Below, piece by piece: positions 1 through 8,635 of a stretch of DNA of 64,000 bases (position 1 is its first letter; each line of letters starts with the position of its first letter). The notes beneath the pieces were generated by a model. The model ran no database searches and was not told the origin of the DNA. It saw nothing but the letters and a program-made list of their open reading frames with translations. A program made the translations under genes and the position numbers. Location: positions 62,001 to 126,000 of the forward strand of contig NZ_JBEDNQ010000006.1 in NCBI RefSeq assembly GCF_040105385.1, written 5' to 3'. The stretch is from Pseudonocardia nematodicida. GTDB taxonomy: Bacteria > Actinomycetota > Actinomycetes > Mycobacteriales > Pseudonocardiaceae.

Positions 1-206
1 GCCACGCGGTCGCGCACGCCGTGCTGGCCGACTCGCTGGCCTCGGACACCGGTCAGTGCACCGCGGTCTGCGGACACATCGTGCTCCCTGCGTCGCTGGC
101 GGCCCCGCCAGGCGACACCTGCGTGCTGTGCAGCGACTCCAGCCGGCCCCAGCGGCGGGCCACCCGACGGTGGCTGTGGCCGACCCAGACCCGGTACTCG
201 GTCTGA
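1..206 (+). CDS. C-terminal part of an unidentified small protein (5' end outside window)
   Basis: The frame is open from base 3 and ends with TGA at 204-206. The visible 67 residues contain a short Cys/His-bearing segment (CGHIVLPASL, then PPGDTCVLC) that resembles the CxxC-type ends of small actinobacterial proteins of unknown function. A basic tail (RRATRRWLW) follows. The start and the rest of the protein lie outside the window, so no function can be assigned. It is convergent with the SDR gene downstream. Confidence 0.5.
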   Translation, partial: HAVAHAVLADSLASDTGQCTAVCGHIVLPASLAAPPGDTCVLCSDSSRPQRRATRRWLWPTQTRYSV

Positions 207-258
207 CCCACCCGCGCCCGCCGGCCCGACCCGGACGGCGTCACCGCGGCCGCGCCGG

Positions 259-999
259 TCAGCGTCCACCGGCCACGTCCAGCACCGCACCGGTCACGTA
301 GCTCGCCTCGTCGGACAGCAGCCAGGCGATGGCCGCCGCCACCTCGTCCGCCCGGCCCGGCCGCCGCATCGGGATCATCGGCGCGATCCGCTCCGCGCGG
401 CCCGGCTCCCCCGCCCGCGCGTGGAACTCGGTGTCGAGCAGCCCGGGCCGGACCCCGGCGACCCGGATCCCGTCGTCGGCGACCTCCTTGGCGAGGCCGA
501 CGACCAGCGTGTCGACGCCGGCCTTCGCGGCGGCGTAGTCGTTCCACTCGCCGGGTGAGCCGAGCCGGGCGGCCACCGAGGAGACGTGCACCAGCACCCC
601 GCCGGCGCCGCCGTGCCGGTGCGCGAGCCGGCGCACCGTCTCGCGCGAGCAGAGCAGCGCCGAACGCAGGTTGAGCGCGAGGACGTCGTCGATGCGCTCG
701 TCGGTCATGTCCTCCAGCCGTTGCAGCGACGGCGCGCCACCGGCGTTGCACACCACGCCGGTCAGCGGGCCGGACAGCGACGCGGCCTCGTCGAACAGCC
801 GGCGGACGTCGTCGCCGCGGGTCACGTCGGCGGCGACCGCGCGGGCGCGCACCCCCTCCTTCTCGCAGTCCGCGACCACGATCGCCGCGTCGTCGGCGGA
901 ATCGCGGTGGCCGACCACGACGTCGTGCCCGCGGGAGGCGAGCAGGCGGGCGGTGGCGGCGCCGACCCCGCGGCTGGCACCGGTGACGAGGACGCTCAT
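259..999 (-). CDS. SDR family NAD(P)-dependent oxidoreductase
   Basis: A classical short-chain dehydrogenase/reductase of 246 residues, the usual length. The cofactor motif TGASRGVG is at the N-terminus, the NAG motif (NAGGAPS) is near residue 90, the catalytic Ser lies in VHVSSVAA, and the YxxxK pair is in YAAAKAG. The C-terminus ends with the family pattern SYVTGAVLDVAGG. The substrate cannot be told from sequence. The ATG start (997-999) overlaps the stop of the upstream tatA gene by 4 nt (ATGA), so the two are probably translated together. Confidence 0.9.
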   Translation of the reverse strand: MSVLVTGASRGVGAATARLLASRGHDVVVGHRDSADDAAIVVADCEKEGVRARAVAADVTRGDDVRRLFDEAASLSGPLTGVVCNAGGAPSLQRLEDMTDERIDDVLALNLRSALLCSRETVRRLAHRHGGAGGVLVHVSSVAARLGSPGEWNDYAAAKAGVDTLVVGLAKEVADDGIRVAGVRPGLLDTEFHARAGEPGRAERIAPMIPMRRPGRADEVAAAIAWLLSDEASYVTGAVLDVAGGR

Positions 1000-1199
1000 G
1001 GGCCCCTTCTCTGGTCCGGATCGTCGCCGGAGCGGTCCGGCGGGTCCTGGTGGTCATTGTCGTGTGCGCGCAGCTCGCTGCGCAGGATCCGGGCGGACCG
1101 GCCGACCGAGCGGGCGACGTCCGGCAGCCGGCTCGCGCCGAACAGCAGGATCAGCACGATCAGGACGATGACCCAGTGGGAGAGCGCGAACTCGCCCAT
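996..1199 (-). CDS. tatA: Sec-independent translocase subunit TatA (paralog 1)
   Basis: A 67-residue protein with the TatA/TatE layout: a short N-terminus (MGEFALSHW), one membrane helix rich in V/I/L, the FGASRLPDVARS hinge with its Phe-Gly, an amphipathic helix, and a charged, disordered tail rich in Asp, Pro and Arg. TatA oligomers form the protein-conducting part of the twin-arginine export system. The downstream SDR gene starts inside its stop codon. A second TatA paralog lies at 58726-58974, so the genome has at least two. Confidence 0.88.
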   Translation of the reverse strand: MGEFALSHWVIVLIVLILLFGASRLPDVARSVGRSARILRSELRAHDNDHQDPPDRSGDDPDQRRGP

Positions 1200-1376
1200 C
1201 GCCGCCTCCTCGGGACGGGTACCACGGCGGGATACACCGGGGCAACGGTTCTGCCCGGCCGGCCGTTCCCGGCTCACCTTCCGGTCACCAGACATGGACA
1301 GCCCGTCACGGCCCGGGGTTGTATCACCGGGATCGATCCGGCGGCGACGACGCCGCCCGGCGCGAAGGAGCCCACC

Positions 1377-2282
1377 GTGACGCTCGGCCCGTCCGGCACG
1401 CCCGTCCCGTCCGGCAGGTCCGCTCCGGCCGCCGCCGGGGACCCACTCGACCCCGTCGATCTCGACCGTTACCCGGTACACGAGCCCGGTTCGACGGCCT
1501 GGACCGCGGCCGTCCGCACCGCCCGGAGCGCGCTGGCCGCCGACGGCTGCGCGGTGCTGCCGGGCTTCGTGCGCCCGTCCCGGCGGGACCGGCTCCGTGC
1601 CGAGGGCGAGACCGTCGCCGCCGACGCGCACCGGGAGACCTGCACGGTGAACGTCTACAACACCGCCCCCGACCCCGGTCTGCCGGCCGACCACCCGGCC
1701 CGGGTCCCGCTGCAGCGGGGGAACGCCTTCGTCGCCCGGGACCGGATCCCGGCCGCGCACCTGGTCCACCGGCTCTATCCCGATCCGGGGTTCCGCGCGT
1801 TCCTGGCCGCGTGCACCGGCGCGGCCGAGCTGCACGAGCTGGCCGACCCGCTGGCGGGGCTGTGCCTGAACGTCGTCGACCCCGGCCGGGCCCATCCCTG
1901 GCACTTCGACACGAACGAGGTCGCGATCAGCCTGCTCACCCGGGCCCCCGAGGCCGGTGGGGAGTTCGAGTTCTGCCCGGACATCCGCTCCGCCGAGGCG
2001 GAGAACACCGCCGACGTCGCGGACGCCCTCGCCGGCCGCGCGCCGCACCGGGTCCGGCGCCTGCGGCTGCGCGCCGGGGACCTGCAGCTGTTCCGCGGCC
2101 GCTACTCGCTGCACCGGGTCACGACGGTGCGCGGCAACACGGCCCGGCACACCGCGATCTTCTCCTACAGCGCCCGGGCCGGGGTGATCGGCAGCGCCGA
2201 GCGGACCCGGCAGCTGTTCGGACGGGTGCTGCCCGCGCACGGCGGGTCGCGCGCGGTGCGGGTCGACGGGCTGATGGACTGA
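1377..2282 (+). CDS. Fe(II)/2-oxoglutarate oxygenase of the HalD/BesD-ArpA type
   Basis: A 301-residue protein. The GTG start at 1377 is chosen because GAAGGAG lies 6 nt upstream. The iron site is visible as H176-x-D178 in AHPWHFDTNE, with the distal His246 in YSLHRVT. The patterns GGEFEFCPDIR and AGDLQLFRGRYSLHRV are typical of the HalD/BesD family. Halogenases of this family replace the carboxylate with Gly (HxG). Here Asp is present, which suggests a hydroxylase, with amino acids as the typical family substrates. The carnitine-acyltransferase-like gene starts 4 nt after its stop, so the two are probably co-transcribed. The actual substrate is unknown. Confidence 0.82.
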   Translation: MTLGPSGTPVPSGRSAPAAAGDPLDPVDLDRYPVHEPGSTAWTAAVRTARSALAADGCAVLPGFVRPSRRDRLRAEGETVAADAHRETCTVNVYNTAPDPGLPADHPARVPLQRGNAFVARDRIPAAHLVHRLYPDPGFRAFLAACTGAAELHELADPLAGLCLNVVDPGRAHPWHFDTNEVAISLLTRAPEAGGEFEFCPDIRSAEAENTADVADALAGRAPHRVRRLRLRAGDLQLFRGRYSLHRVTTVRGNTARHTAIFSYSARAGVIGSAERTRQLFGRVLPAHGGSRAVRVDGLMD

Positions 2283-2286
2283 CCCG

Positions 2287-4098
2287 GTGAGCCAGCACAC
2301 CCCGGGCACCTTCGCTGCCGACGACGACCTCCCGAAGGTCCCCCTGCCCACGCTCGCCGCCTCGGTGGACCGCTTCCTGGAGTGGTGCAGGCCGCTGCTC
2401 ACCCCGGAGGAGTACGCCCGGACGGAGCACGCCGCGCGGGACCTGCTGGTCTCCGGCGGCACGGCCGAGCGGCTGCAGGCCGACCTGGATCGGTTCGACG
2501 CCGACCCCGCCACCCACAGCTGGCTCGACGAGTTCTGGCCGTCGCGCTACCTCGGCCGCCGGGACCGGATCGCGCTCAACGCCAACTTCTTCTTCCTGTT
2601 CGGACCCGGCTCGCCGGACCCGGGCGTGCGCGCCGCCGAGCTGGCGGTCGCGGCACTCCGGCACAAGATCGACCTCGACGACGAGACGTTCCCGGCGCCG
2701 GCCCCGCGCGGCGAGCCGCAGTCGATGGACCAGAGCCGGCACGTCTTCTCCACCACCCGGATCCCCGGTGACCCGCAGGACACGGTCCGTTCCCCCTTCA
2801 CCGACGCCTGGCCCGGACCGTCGCGCGAGCGCCACGTCGTCGTGCTGTGCCGCGGGCGGCTGTACCGGCTCGACGTGCTCGGCCCGGACGGCGTCCCGCA
2901 CACCGCCGGCGAGATCGCGGACGCGCTGCGCACGATCCGCGACGCCCACCCGGCCCCGGCGCCGGTCGAGGAGGGTGTCGGCGCGCTGACCACGCTCGCC
3001 CGCGCCGAGTGGGCGGGCGTGCGGGACCGGCTGATCGGCCTGGACCCGGCGAACGCCGAGGCCGTCGACCTGGTCGAGCGGGCGCTGTTCGCGATCTGCC
3101 TCGACGACGCCCTCCCTGCCGACGAGACCGCCGCGGCCCGCACCCTGCTGGCCGGGGACCCCGGCCACCGCTGGTTCGACAAGGCTTTGTCGATCGTCGT
3201 GCTCGGCGACGGCACCGCGGGGGTCAACATCGAGCACTGCGAGCTGGACGGGACGACCGTCCTCACCCTGGTCGACGCGATGTTCGCCGACACGACCGAG
3301 GGGCACGCCGCCCGGATCGGCGCCCGCGCGACGTCGGCCCCCGAGCCCGTCGCACTCGGCTTCGTGCTGGACGACGAGCTGCGCGCCACCGTCCGGCGCG
3401 CGCACGAGGAGTTCACCGCGTTCGACGACGGCACCGCCACCGAGCTCGTCGCGTTCGAGGACTTCGGCTCGGCCGAGGCCAAGGCGCTGAAGTCCTCCCC
3501 GGACGCGTTCGTGCAGGCCGCCTACCAGGTCGCGCACCGGCGGGCGAAGGGCGTCACCGGCGCGACCTACGAGTCCATCGCCACCCGGCAGTTCCGCCGC
3601 GGCCGCACCGAGGCGATGCGGGTGATCACTCCCGAGATGGTCGCGTTCGTCGACCTCGTGCAGGACCCGCAGGCGTCCGGCGACGACCGGCGGGCCGGGT
3701 TCCGGGCCGCCGCCGACGCGCACGTCGCCCGGGCCCGGCAGTGCCGCGACGGCGATGCCCCCGAGCAGCACCTGTGGGAGCTGGAGTGGATCCAGCGCCG
3801 CCGCGGGGCGGAGCTCGGTGCGACCGATCCGATGCCGGTGTTCGACTCCCCCGGCTGGACGATCATGCGCGACGACTGGCTGTCCACCAGCTCGGCGCCG
3901 TCGGAGAACGTGCGCTGGTTCGGCTTCGGCTCGACGGCCTCGCGCTGCATCGGCGTCGCGTACGTCCTGCTGCCGCACCGGTTCCACGTACACCTGTCGA
4001 CACCCGCGGACCAGGCCGAGGGCATGCACGCCTTCGCCCGGGAGCTGCGGGTGGCGGTCACCGAGCTGCGCGCACTGCTGGCCGCCGAAACCGGTTGA
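2287..4098 (+). CDS. choline/carnitine O-acyltransferase family protein
   Basis: 603 residues, the normal size for carnitine acyltransferases, from a GTG start at 2287. The N-terminus has the family opening (LPKVPLPTLAASVDRFLEW). The catalytic His is probably His317 in GVNIEHCELDGT, the counterpart of the EHSxxDG motif. Later motifs such as AYQVAHRRAKG and TYESIATRQFRRGRTEAMR match the substrate-binding part of the family. These enzymes move acyl groups between CoA and a hydroxyl on a small trimethylammonium compound. They are uncommon in bacteria, and pairing with an Fe/2OG oxygenase suggests that the oxygenase makes the hydroxyl acceptor. That link is inference. Confidence 0.85.
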   Translation: MSQHTPGTFAADDDLPKVPLPTLAASVDRFLEWCRPLLTPEEYARTEHAARDLLVSGGTAERLQADLDRFDADPATHSWLDEFWPSRYLGRRDRIALNANFFFLFGPGSPDPGVRAAELAVAALRHKIDLDDETFPAPAPRGEPQSMDQSRHVFSTTRIPGDPQDTVRSPFTDAWPGPSRERHVVVLCRGRLYRLDVLGPDGVPHTAGEIADALRTIRDAHPAPAPVEEGVGALTTLARAEWAGVRDRLIGLDPANAEAVDLVERALFAICLDDALPADETAAARTLLAGDPGHRWFDKALSIVVLGDGTAGVNIEHCELDGTTVLTLVDAMFADTTEGHAARIGARATSAPEPVALGFVLDDELRATVRRAHEEFTAFDDGTATELVAFEDFGSAEAKALKSSPDAFVQAAYQVAHRRAKGVTGATYESIATRQFRRGRTEAMRVITPEMVAFVDLVQDPQASGDDRRAGFRAAADAHVARARQCRDGDAPEQHLWELEWIQRRRGAELGATDPMPVFDSPGWTIMRDDWLSTSSAPSENVRWFGFGSTASRCIGVAYVLLPHRFHVHLSTPADQAEGMHAFARELRVAVTELRALLAAETG

Positions 4099-4130
4099 TC
4101 GGATGCGGGCCGTGCGGGGAGGCTCCGGAC

Positions 4131-5105
4131 GTGCAGAGATTCCTCGTCACCGGCAGTTCCGGGCACCTCGGCGAGGCGCTGGTGCGCACGCTGCGCGACA
4201 CCGGTTCCCCGGTCACCGGGCTGGACGTCCGGCCGTCGGGGTGGACCGACGTCGTCGCCCCGCTGACCGACCGCGACGCGCTGGCCGGCGCGCTGGCCGG
4301 GGTCACGCACGTCCTGCACACCGCCACGCTGCACAAGCCGCACGTCGGGTCGCACACCCGGCAGGACTTCGTCGACACGAACGTCTCCGGCACCCTCGCC
4401 GTGCTGGAGTGCGCGGCCGCGGCCGGCGTGGCGGGGGTGGTGTTCACGTCCTCGACGAGCGCGTTCGGCCGGGCCCTGACGCCGGTCCCCGGCGGGCCGG
4501 CCACCTGGATCGACGAGACCGTGGTGCCGCGGGTGCGCAACGTCTACGGCGCGACCAAGACCGCGGCCGAGGACCTGTGCGAGCTGGCGTCGCAGGACCC
4601 GGGCCTGCCGGTCGTCGTGCTGCGCACCTCCCGGTTCTTCCCCGAGGCCGACGACCGCGACGCGGTCCGCGACTCCCACGACGACGCCGCGCTCAAGCTG
4701 GTCGAGTTCTGCCACCGCCGGGTGGACGTGGCCGACGTCGTCTCCGCGCACCTGGCGGCGGCCCGGCGGGCGCCCGAGCTCGGGTTCGCCCGGTACGTGA
4801 TCAGCGCGCCGCCGCCGTTGCACCGCGACGACCTGGCGGAGCTCGGACGCGACGCCGCCGCGGTGCTCGCCCGCCGCGCGCCCGGGGTGCACGCGCTGCT
4901 GCGCGAGCGCGGCTGGGCGGTGCCGCCGGTGGACCGGGTCTACGACCCGTCGCGGGCGATCGCGGAGCTGGGGTGGACACCGGTGTGGGACGCCGCGGCC
5001 GTCGCCGACCGGGTGCGCGGCGGTGGATCCCCGCGCAGCCCGCTGGCCGACACCGTCGGCGCCAAGGGTTATCACGCCACGCCCACGGGCGTGTACACGA
5101 CGTGA
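4131..5105 (+). CDS. NAD-dependent epimerase/dehydratase family protein
   Basis: 324 residues, extended SDR type. The GTG start at 4131 is supported by GGGGAGG 8 nt upstream. The N-terminal Rossmann motif is VTGSSGHLG, the active-site region has FTSSTSAFG, and the catalytic pair is Y..K in VYGATKTAAE. Nucleotide-sugar or isoprenoid-type 3-hydroxy substrates are possible, but nothing in the sequence decides. It follows the acyltransferase by 32 nt on the same strand and may be part of the same unit. Confidence 0.85.
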   Translation: MQRFLVTGSSGHLGEALVRTLRDTGSPVTGLDVRPSGWTDVVAPLTDRDALAGALAGVTHVLHTATLHKPHVGSHTRQDFVDTNVSGTLAVLECAAAAGVAGVVFTSSTSAFGRALTPVPGGPATWIDETVVPRVRNVYGATKTAAEDLCELASQDPGLPVVVLRTSRFFPEADDRDAVRDSHDDAALKLVEFCHRRVDVADVVSAHLAAARRAPELGFARYVISAPPPLHRDDLAELGRDAAAVLARRAPGVHALLRERGWAVPPVDRVYDPSRAIAELGWTPVWDAAAVADRVRGGGSPRSPLADTVGAKGYHATPTGVYTT

Positions 5106-5227
5106 TCTTGGCTCACTTGACCAGGTGACAGTAGGTCGCCAGGACTAACGCCGCGGGTACGAACGGCGGTAAGGGTGGCGGGTCACAGGCATCCGCCGCA
5201 CCCGCCGCACCGAGCCCGGAGGTCCGT

Positions 5228-6277
5228 ATGACCGGCCCGAACGAGTCCCGGCCCCACCCCGCCCCGCGCGACGGAGCAGCGGTCCCGCGGCCGTCCCCCG
5301 GTCCCCGGCACGGTTTCCCCGAGGACTCCTACCAGGGCGGCGGGTATCCGGACCTGCGGTCGTCGCGGCCGACGGAACGGGCCGCACCGGCGCCGAACGA
5401 CGACCTGTACGGCGGGTACGGCGATCCCGGTCGCGCAGGGACGAGGGCCGCCGCGGAGCCGGCCGGGACGGACGGCTCGGGCGACGGTGCCGACGCCGGT
5501 GCCGGCCGCTCCTCGGCGGCCTCGGCCGGGGCCTACCGGTACGACGGGTCCGCGAGCGGGCCCTACGGGCAGGACGGGTCCTACGGGCACGACGGCTCCC
5601 CGGCCCGCGGCGGGCACTCCGGCGACGGCGCACCCGCCGGGTTCGGCGGGTACGACGGGGCGGGCGGCAGCGCGTCCACCGAGGACGCGTCGCCGATGCG
5701 GTACCAGGGTTACGGCGCGCCGGTGGAGTCCGCATCCCCGCACCGCCCCTGGGCCCAGGACCCGCTGGACGCGCGTGCCGCCTACGGCGAGTTCGGCGAC
5801 CCCACCTCGCGGGGCGGTACGGCCATCGACGGTGGCCCGCCCTACACCGTCCCCCCGGCGCAGGGGTACGGCGCGACCGACGAGGACGACACCCCGCCGC
5901 GGAGCCGCACGGCGGTCGTCGACCCCGGACCGGCGGCCGTGCCCGCGCAGCGCGCCCCCGCCGACGACCGGCCCCGTCCGGCGACGGTCGCCGAGGCCGC
6001 CGCGGAGCGCTTCGGCCCCCGGGAGCAGCCCACCGGTCCCGGCCCCCGCGCCTCGGAGGGCCCCGCCCGGACCGCGGAACCCGCCGGGCGGGTCGTGCCG
6101 GCCGCCAAGGACCCGACCGCGCTCACGGTGCTCCGCGTGCTCACCTACGTCCTGGTGTCGCTGTCCTGCCTCGTCTTCCTGGCCGCGGCGGTCTACTGGT
6201 TCGTCGCCTGGCTCGACCTGCGCGCGGCGCTGGGCGGGTCCTCGCTGTTCGAGAGGCCGCCGATGTTCGGCGGCTGA
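5228..6277 (+). CDS. Gly/Pro/Asp-rich protein with one C-terminal membrane helix, function unknown
   Basis: 349 residues. Residues 1 to about 290 are low-complexity and rich in Gly, Pro, Asp, Ser and Tyr, with recurring short units such as YGxDGSYG, and no recognisable domain. One strong hydrophobic segment follows near residues 300-330 (LTYVLVSLSCLVFLAAAVYWFVAW), then a short tail. The likely topology is a long disordered cytoplasmic region anchored in the membrane. GGAGG lies just before the ATG. I do not recognise the family. Such tails are common in actinobacterial envelope proteins. Confidence 0.72.
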   Translation: MTGPNESRPHPAPRDGAAVPRPSPGPRHGFPEDSYQGGGYPDLRSSRPTERAAPAPNDDLYGGYGDPGRAGTRAAAEPAGTDGSGDGADAGAGRSSAASAGAYRYDGSASGPYGQDGSYGHDGSPARGGHSGDGAPAGFGGYDGAGGSASTEDASPMRYQGYGAPVESASPHRPWAQDPLDARAAYGEFGDPTSRGGTAIDGGPPYTVPPAQGYGATDEDDTPPRSRTAVVDPGPAAVPAQRAPADDRPRPATVAEAAAERFGPREQPTGPGPRASEGPARTAEPAGRVVPAAKDPTALTVLRVLTYVLVSLSCLVFLAAAVYWFVAWLDLRAALGGSSLFERPPMFGG

Positions 6278-6339
6278 GCGGGCGCTCGCCGTAGGCTCGG
6301 GGGCGACGTTCCCCGGAGACCAGAAGGATCCCGCCGACG

Positions 6340-6918
6340 GTGAAGACCCGTGTCGCCCCGCTGCTGGGCGTGCTGCTCGTGTTCGTACTGCTCGCCGGGG
6401 CCGGGATGTGGGTCGCCGAGAGCCGGGGGCTGACCACCGGCGACCTGTGGGAGCTCGTCGACCCGCCCCCGCCGGAGCCGTGCAGCGAGACCGACCCGAC
6501 CACCGACGACGGCTGCCTCACCCCGACCGCGCTGCGGGTGCACGACGCCGCGGTCGCCCGGTTCGGCGAGCCAGGTCCCGGCGCGCCCGTGCGGTCGATG
6601 ACCTGCTGGTCCGAGCACGCCTGGAACCCCTCCAGCGACCACCCGGCCGGCCGGGCCTGCGACTTCTTCCCCGCCGGCTACGGCGAGTTCCCGGCCGGCG
6701 ACGACCTCGCCGCCGGCTGGGAGGTGGCGAACTGGCTGCGGGACAACGCGTCCAAGCTGCGGGTGCGGTACGTGATCTGGCAGGGCCGGATCTGGTACCG
6801 CGGATCGACCGACGCCTCGGACGGCTGGGGCCGGCCGTACAACGGCGGCGGGGTCTACGACCCGGACGACGCCACCGGCGGGCACTACGACCACGTGCAC
6901 GTCAGCGTCCGGCGCTGA
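6340..6918 (+). CDS. secreted/anchored M15-like (ARB_07466-type) C-terminal domain protein
   Basis: 192 residues with an N-terminal membrane helix (residues about 6-25) acting as signal or anchor. A globular domain then carries SDHPAGRACDFFP and ends with HYDHVHVS. The His, Asp and His in these motifs correspond to the zinc ligands of M15-type D,D-peptidase folds (SxHxxGxAxD and HxH). This suggests a periplasmic cell-wall peptidase or wall-binding protein. Four Cys residues could form disulfides. It starts 62 nt after the preceding membrane protein, and the two may act together at the envelope. Confidence 0.75.
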   Translation: MKTRVAPLLGVLLVFVLLAGAGMWVAESRGLTTGDLWELVDPPPPEPCSETDPTTDDGCLTPTALRVHDAAVARFGEPGPGAPVRSMTCWSEHAWNPSSDHPAGRACDFFPAGYGEFPAGDDLAAGWEVANWLRDNASKLRVRYVIWQGRIWYRGSTDASDGWGRPYNGGGVYDPDDATGGHYDHVHVSVRR

Positions 6919-6938
6919 GAACCCCCCGGCGCCGCGCC

Positions 6939-7430
6939 CTACAGGACCGTCTCGCCGTACATCTCCCCCAGCGGGTCGGCGATCAGCTCGATCCGGGCGC
7001 CGTCCGGGTCCCGGAAGTACACCGAGACACCGGAGTGCACCTCGTGCTGCACGCCCGCTTCGCGCAGCCGGGCGACGAGGGAGTCCCACCGGCCCTGCTC
7101 GACGCTGATCGCGACGTGGTGCAGCCCGCCGAGCACCTCGGCGTACGGGCCGAGGTCCAGGCCGGGGAAGTCGAAGAACGCGAGCAGGTTCCCGTTGCCG
7201 ATGTCGAAGAAGAAGTGCGACGACCCCGGGTAGTCCCGGTTCTCGATCAGCTCGGTGAGCGGGAACCCGAGGACGCCCTGGTAGAAGCGCACGGTCCGTT
7301 CGACGTCGGCGCTCACCAGCGCGGTGTGGTGCAGCCCGCGCGCGGTCGAGGCCGGCCGGTCGCCGGCCGGGACGAGGTGCTCGGTACGGATGCGGTCGCG
7401 CTCGGCGTCGAGTGCGGTGGTGTCGGTCAT
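6939..7430 (-). CDS. VOC family (glyoxalase/dioxygenase-like) metalloprotein
   Basis: 163 residues. A single vicinal-oxygen-chelate module starts near residue 33 with LHHTALVSADVERTVRFYQGVLGFPL. Metal-site residues are His in LHHTAL, His in GGLHHVAIS and Glu in ARIELIAD. Glyoxalases, fosfomycin-resistance proteins and extradiol dioxygenases share this fold, and the sequence does not separate them. It lies 28 nt downstream of the LLM oxidoreductase on the same strand, so the two are likely co-transcribed and controlled by the MarR regulator. Confidence 0.85.
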   Translation of the reverse strand: MTDTTALDAERDRIRTEHLVPAGDRPASTARGLHHTALVSADVERTVRFYQGVLGFPLTELIENRDYPGSSHFFFDIGNGNLLAFFDFPGLDLGPYAEVLGGLHHVAISVEQGRWDSLVARLREAGVQHEVHSGVSVYFRDPDGARIELIADPLGEMYGETVL

Positions 7431-7458
7431 CGTGGACTCCCTCGGGTGTCGTACGGAC

Positions 7459-8565
7459 TCAGGCTGCGACGGTCTCGCGGGCCGCGACCCGGGACGCGTG
7501 GGTCGGCGCGTCCGGCACGCCGGCCGGGCGCAGTGCGTCGAACTCGCGGCGCAGCACCGGCACGACCTGCTCGCCGAGGATGTCGAGCTGCTCCAGCACG
7601 GTCTTCAGCGGCAGGCCGGCGTGGTCGATCAGGAACAGCTGGCGCTGGTAGTCGCCGACGTAGCCGCGGAACCCCAGCGTCCGGTCGATCACCTGCTGCG
7701 GGCTGCCGACGGTCAGCGGCGTCTGCGCGCTGAAGTCCTCCAGCGACGGCCCGCCGCCGTAGACCGGGGCGTGGTCGAAGTACGGCCGGAACTCAGCGAT
7801 CGCGTCCTGGCTGTTCGGCCGCACGAAGACCTGACCGCCGAGCCCGACGATCGCCTTCTCCGCCGGGCCGTGCCCGTGGTGCGCCCAGCGCCCCCGGTAG
7901 AACTCGACCATCCGCCTGGTGTGCTCGGCCGGCCAGAAGATGTGGTTGTGGAAGAAGCCGTCGCCGTAGTACGCGGCCTGCTCGGCGATCTCCGGGCTGC
8001 GGATCGACCCGTGCCAGACGAACGGCGCGACGCCGTCCAGCGGGCGCGGGGTCGAGGTGAAGCCCTGCAGCGGGGTGCGGAACCGGCCCTCCCAGTCGAC
8101 GGCCGTGCCGTCCGGGGAGTCCCACAACCGGCGCAGCAGCGCGTAGTTCTCGATCGCCAGGTTCATCCCCTGCCGGATGTCCTGGCCGAACCACGGGTAC
8201 ACCGGCGCGGTGTTGCCCCGGCCGAGCGTGAGGTCGATCCGCCCACCGGAGAGGTGCTGCAGCATCGCGTAGTCCTCGGCGATCTTCACCGGGTCGTTGG
8301 TGGTGATCAGCGTGGTCGCGGTGGACAGCTGCAGGCGGGTGGTGAGTGCCGCGATGTAGCCCAGCGTGGTCGTCGGCGAGGACGAGAAGAACGGCGGGTT
8401 GTGGTGCTCGCCGAGCGCGAAGACGTCGAGCCCGACCTCCTCGGCGTGCCGGGCGATCGTGACGACGTCGGCGATGCGCTGCGCCTCGGTGGGCGCGACG
8501 CCGGTCGTCGGGTCCGGCGTGAGGTCGCTGACCGAGAAGACCCCGAACTGCACGGTTTCCTCCAC
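7459..8565 (-). CDS. LLM class flavin-dependent oxidoreductase
   Basis: 368 residues in the bacterial luciferase-like monooxygenase superfamily, starting with GTG (8563-8565). Family features include the N-terminal strand VQFGVFSVSDL, GLDVFALGEHHNPPF with its conserved His pair, LQLSTATTLI, and DLTLGRGNTAPVYPWFG. It probably uses reduced FMN or F420. The substrate is unknown. It diverges from the marR gene over a 70-bp region carrying a paired palindrome, which suggests direct repression by MarR. Confidence 0.85.
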   Translation of the reverse strand: MEETVQFGVFSVSDLTPDPTTGVAPTEAQRIADVVTIARHAEEVGLDVFALGEHHNPPFFSSSPTTTLGYIAALTTRLQLSTATTLITTNDPVKIAEDYAMLQHLSGGRIDLTLGRGNTAPVYPWFGQDIRQGMNLAIENYALLRRLWDSPDGTAVDWEGRFRTPLQGFTSTPRPLDGVAPFVWHGSIRSPEIAEQAAYYGDGFFHNHIFWPAEHTRRMVEFYRGRWAHHGHGPAEKAIVGLGGQVFVRPNSQDAIAEFRPYFDHAPVYGGGPSLEDFSAQTPLTVGSPQQVIDRTLGFRGYVGDYQRQLFLIDHAGLPLKTVLEQLDILGEQVVPVLRREFDALRPAGVPDAPTHASRVAARETVAA

Positions 8566-8568
8566 GTG

Positions 8569-8615
8569 GTTGATGAGTCATCTACAGACTGCCGAAACAT
8601 GGATGACACGTCAAC
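8569..8615. promoter_or_regulatory. putative MarR operator, inverted repeat between divergent genes
   Basis: Arms GTTGATGAGTCATC (8569-8582) and GATGACACGTCAAC (8602-8615) are inverted repeats matching at 12 of 14 positions, with a 19-nt spacer. The left arm is itself nearly palindromic (GATGA/TCATC). The element fills the gap between the LLM oxidoreductase and marR starts. It is therefore the best candidate for the binding site of the MarR protein encoded beside it. Confidence 0.55.
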
Positions 8616-8635
8616 TATTCCGGTAGGCTGGCGCC

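Noticed and set aside
1377..2282. Halogenase activity of the HalD/BesD-like enzyme
   Set aside because: The halide-binding Gly of HxG is replaced by Asp178, so chloride could not take the carboxylate position.
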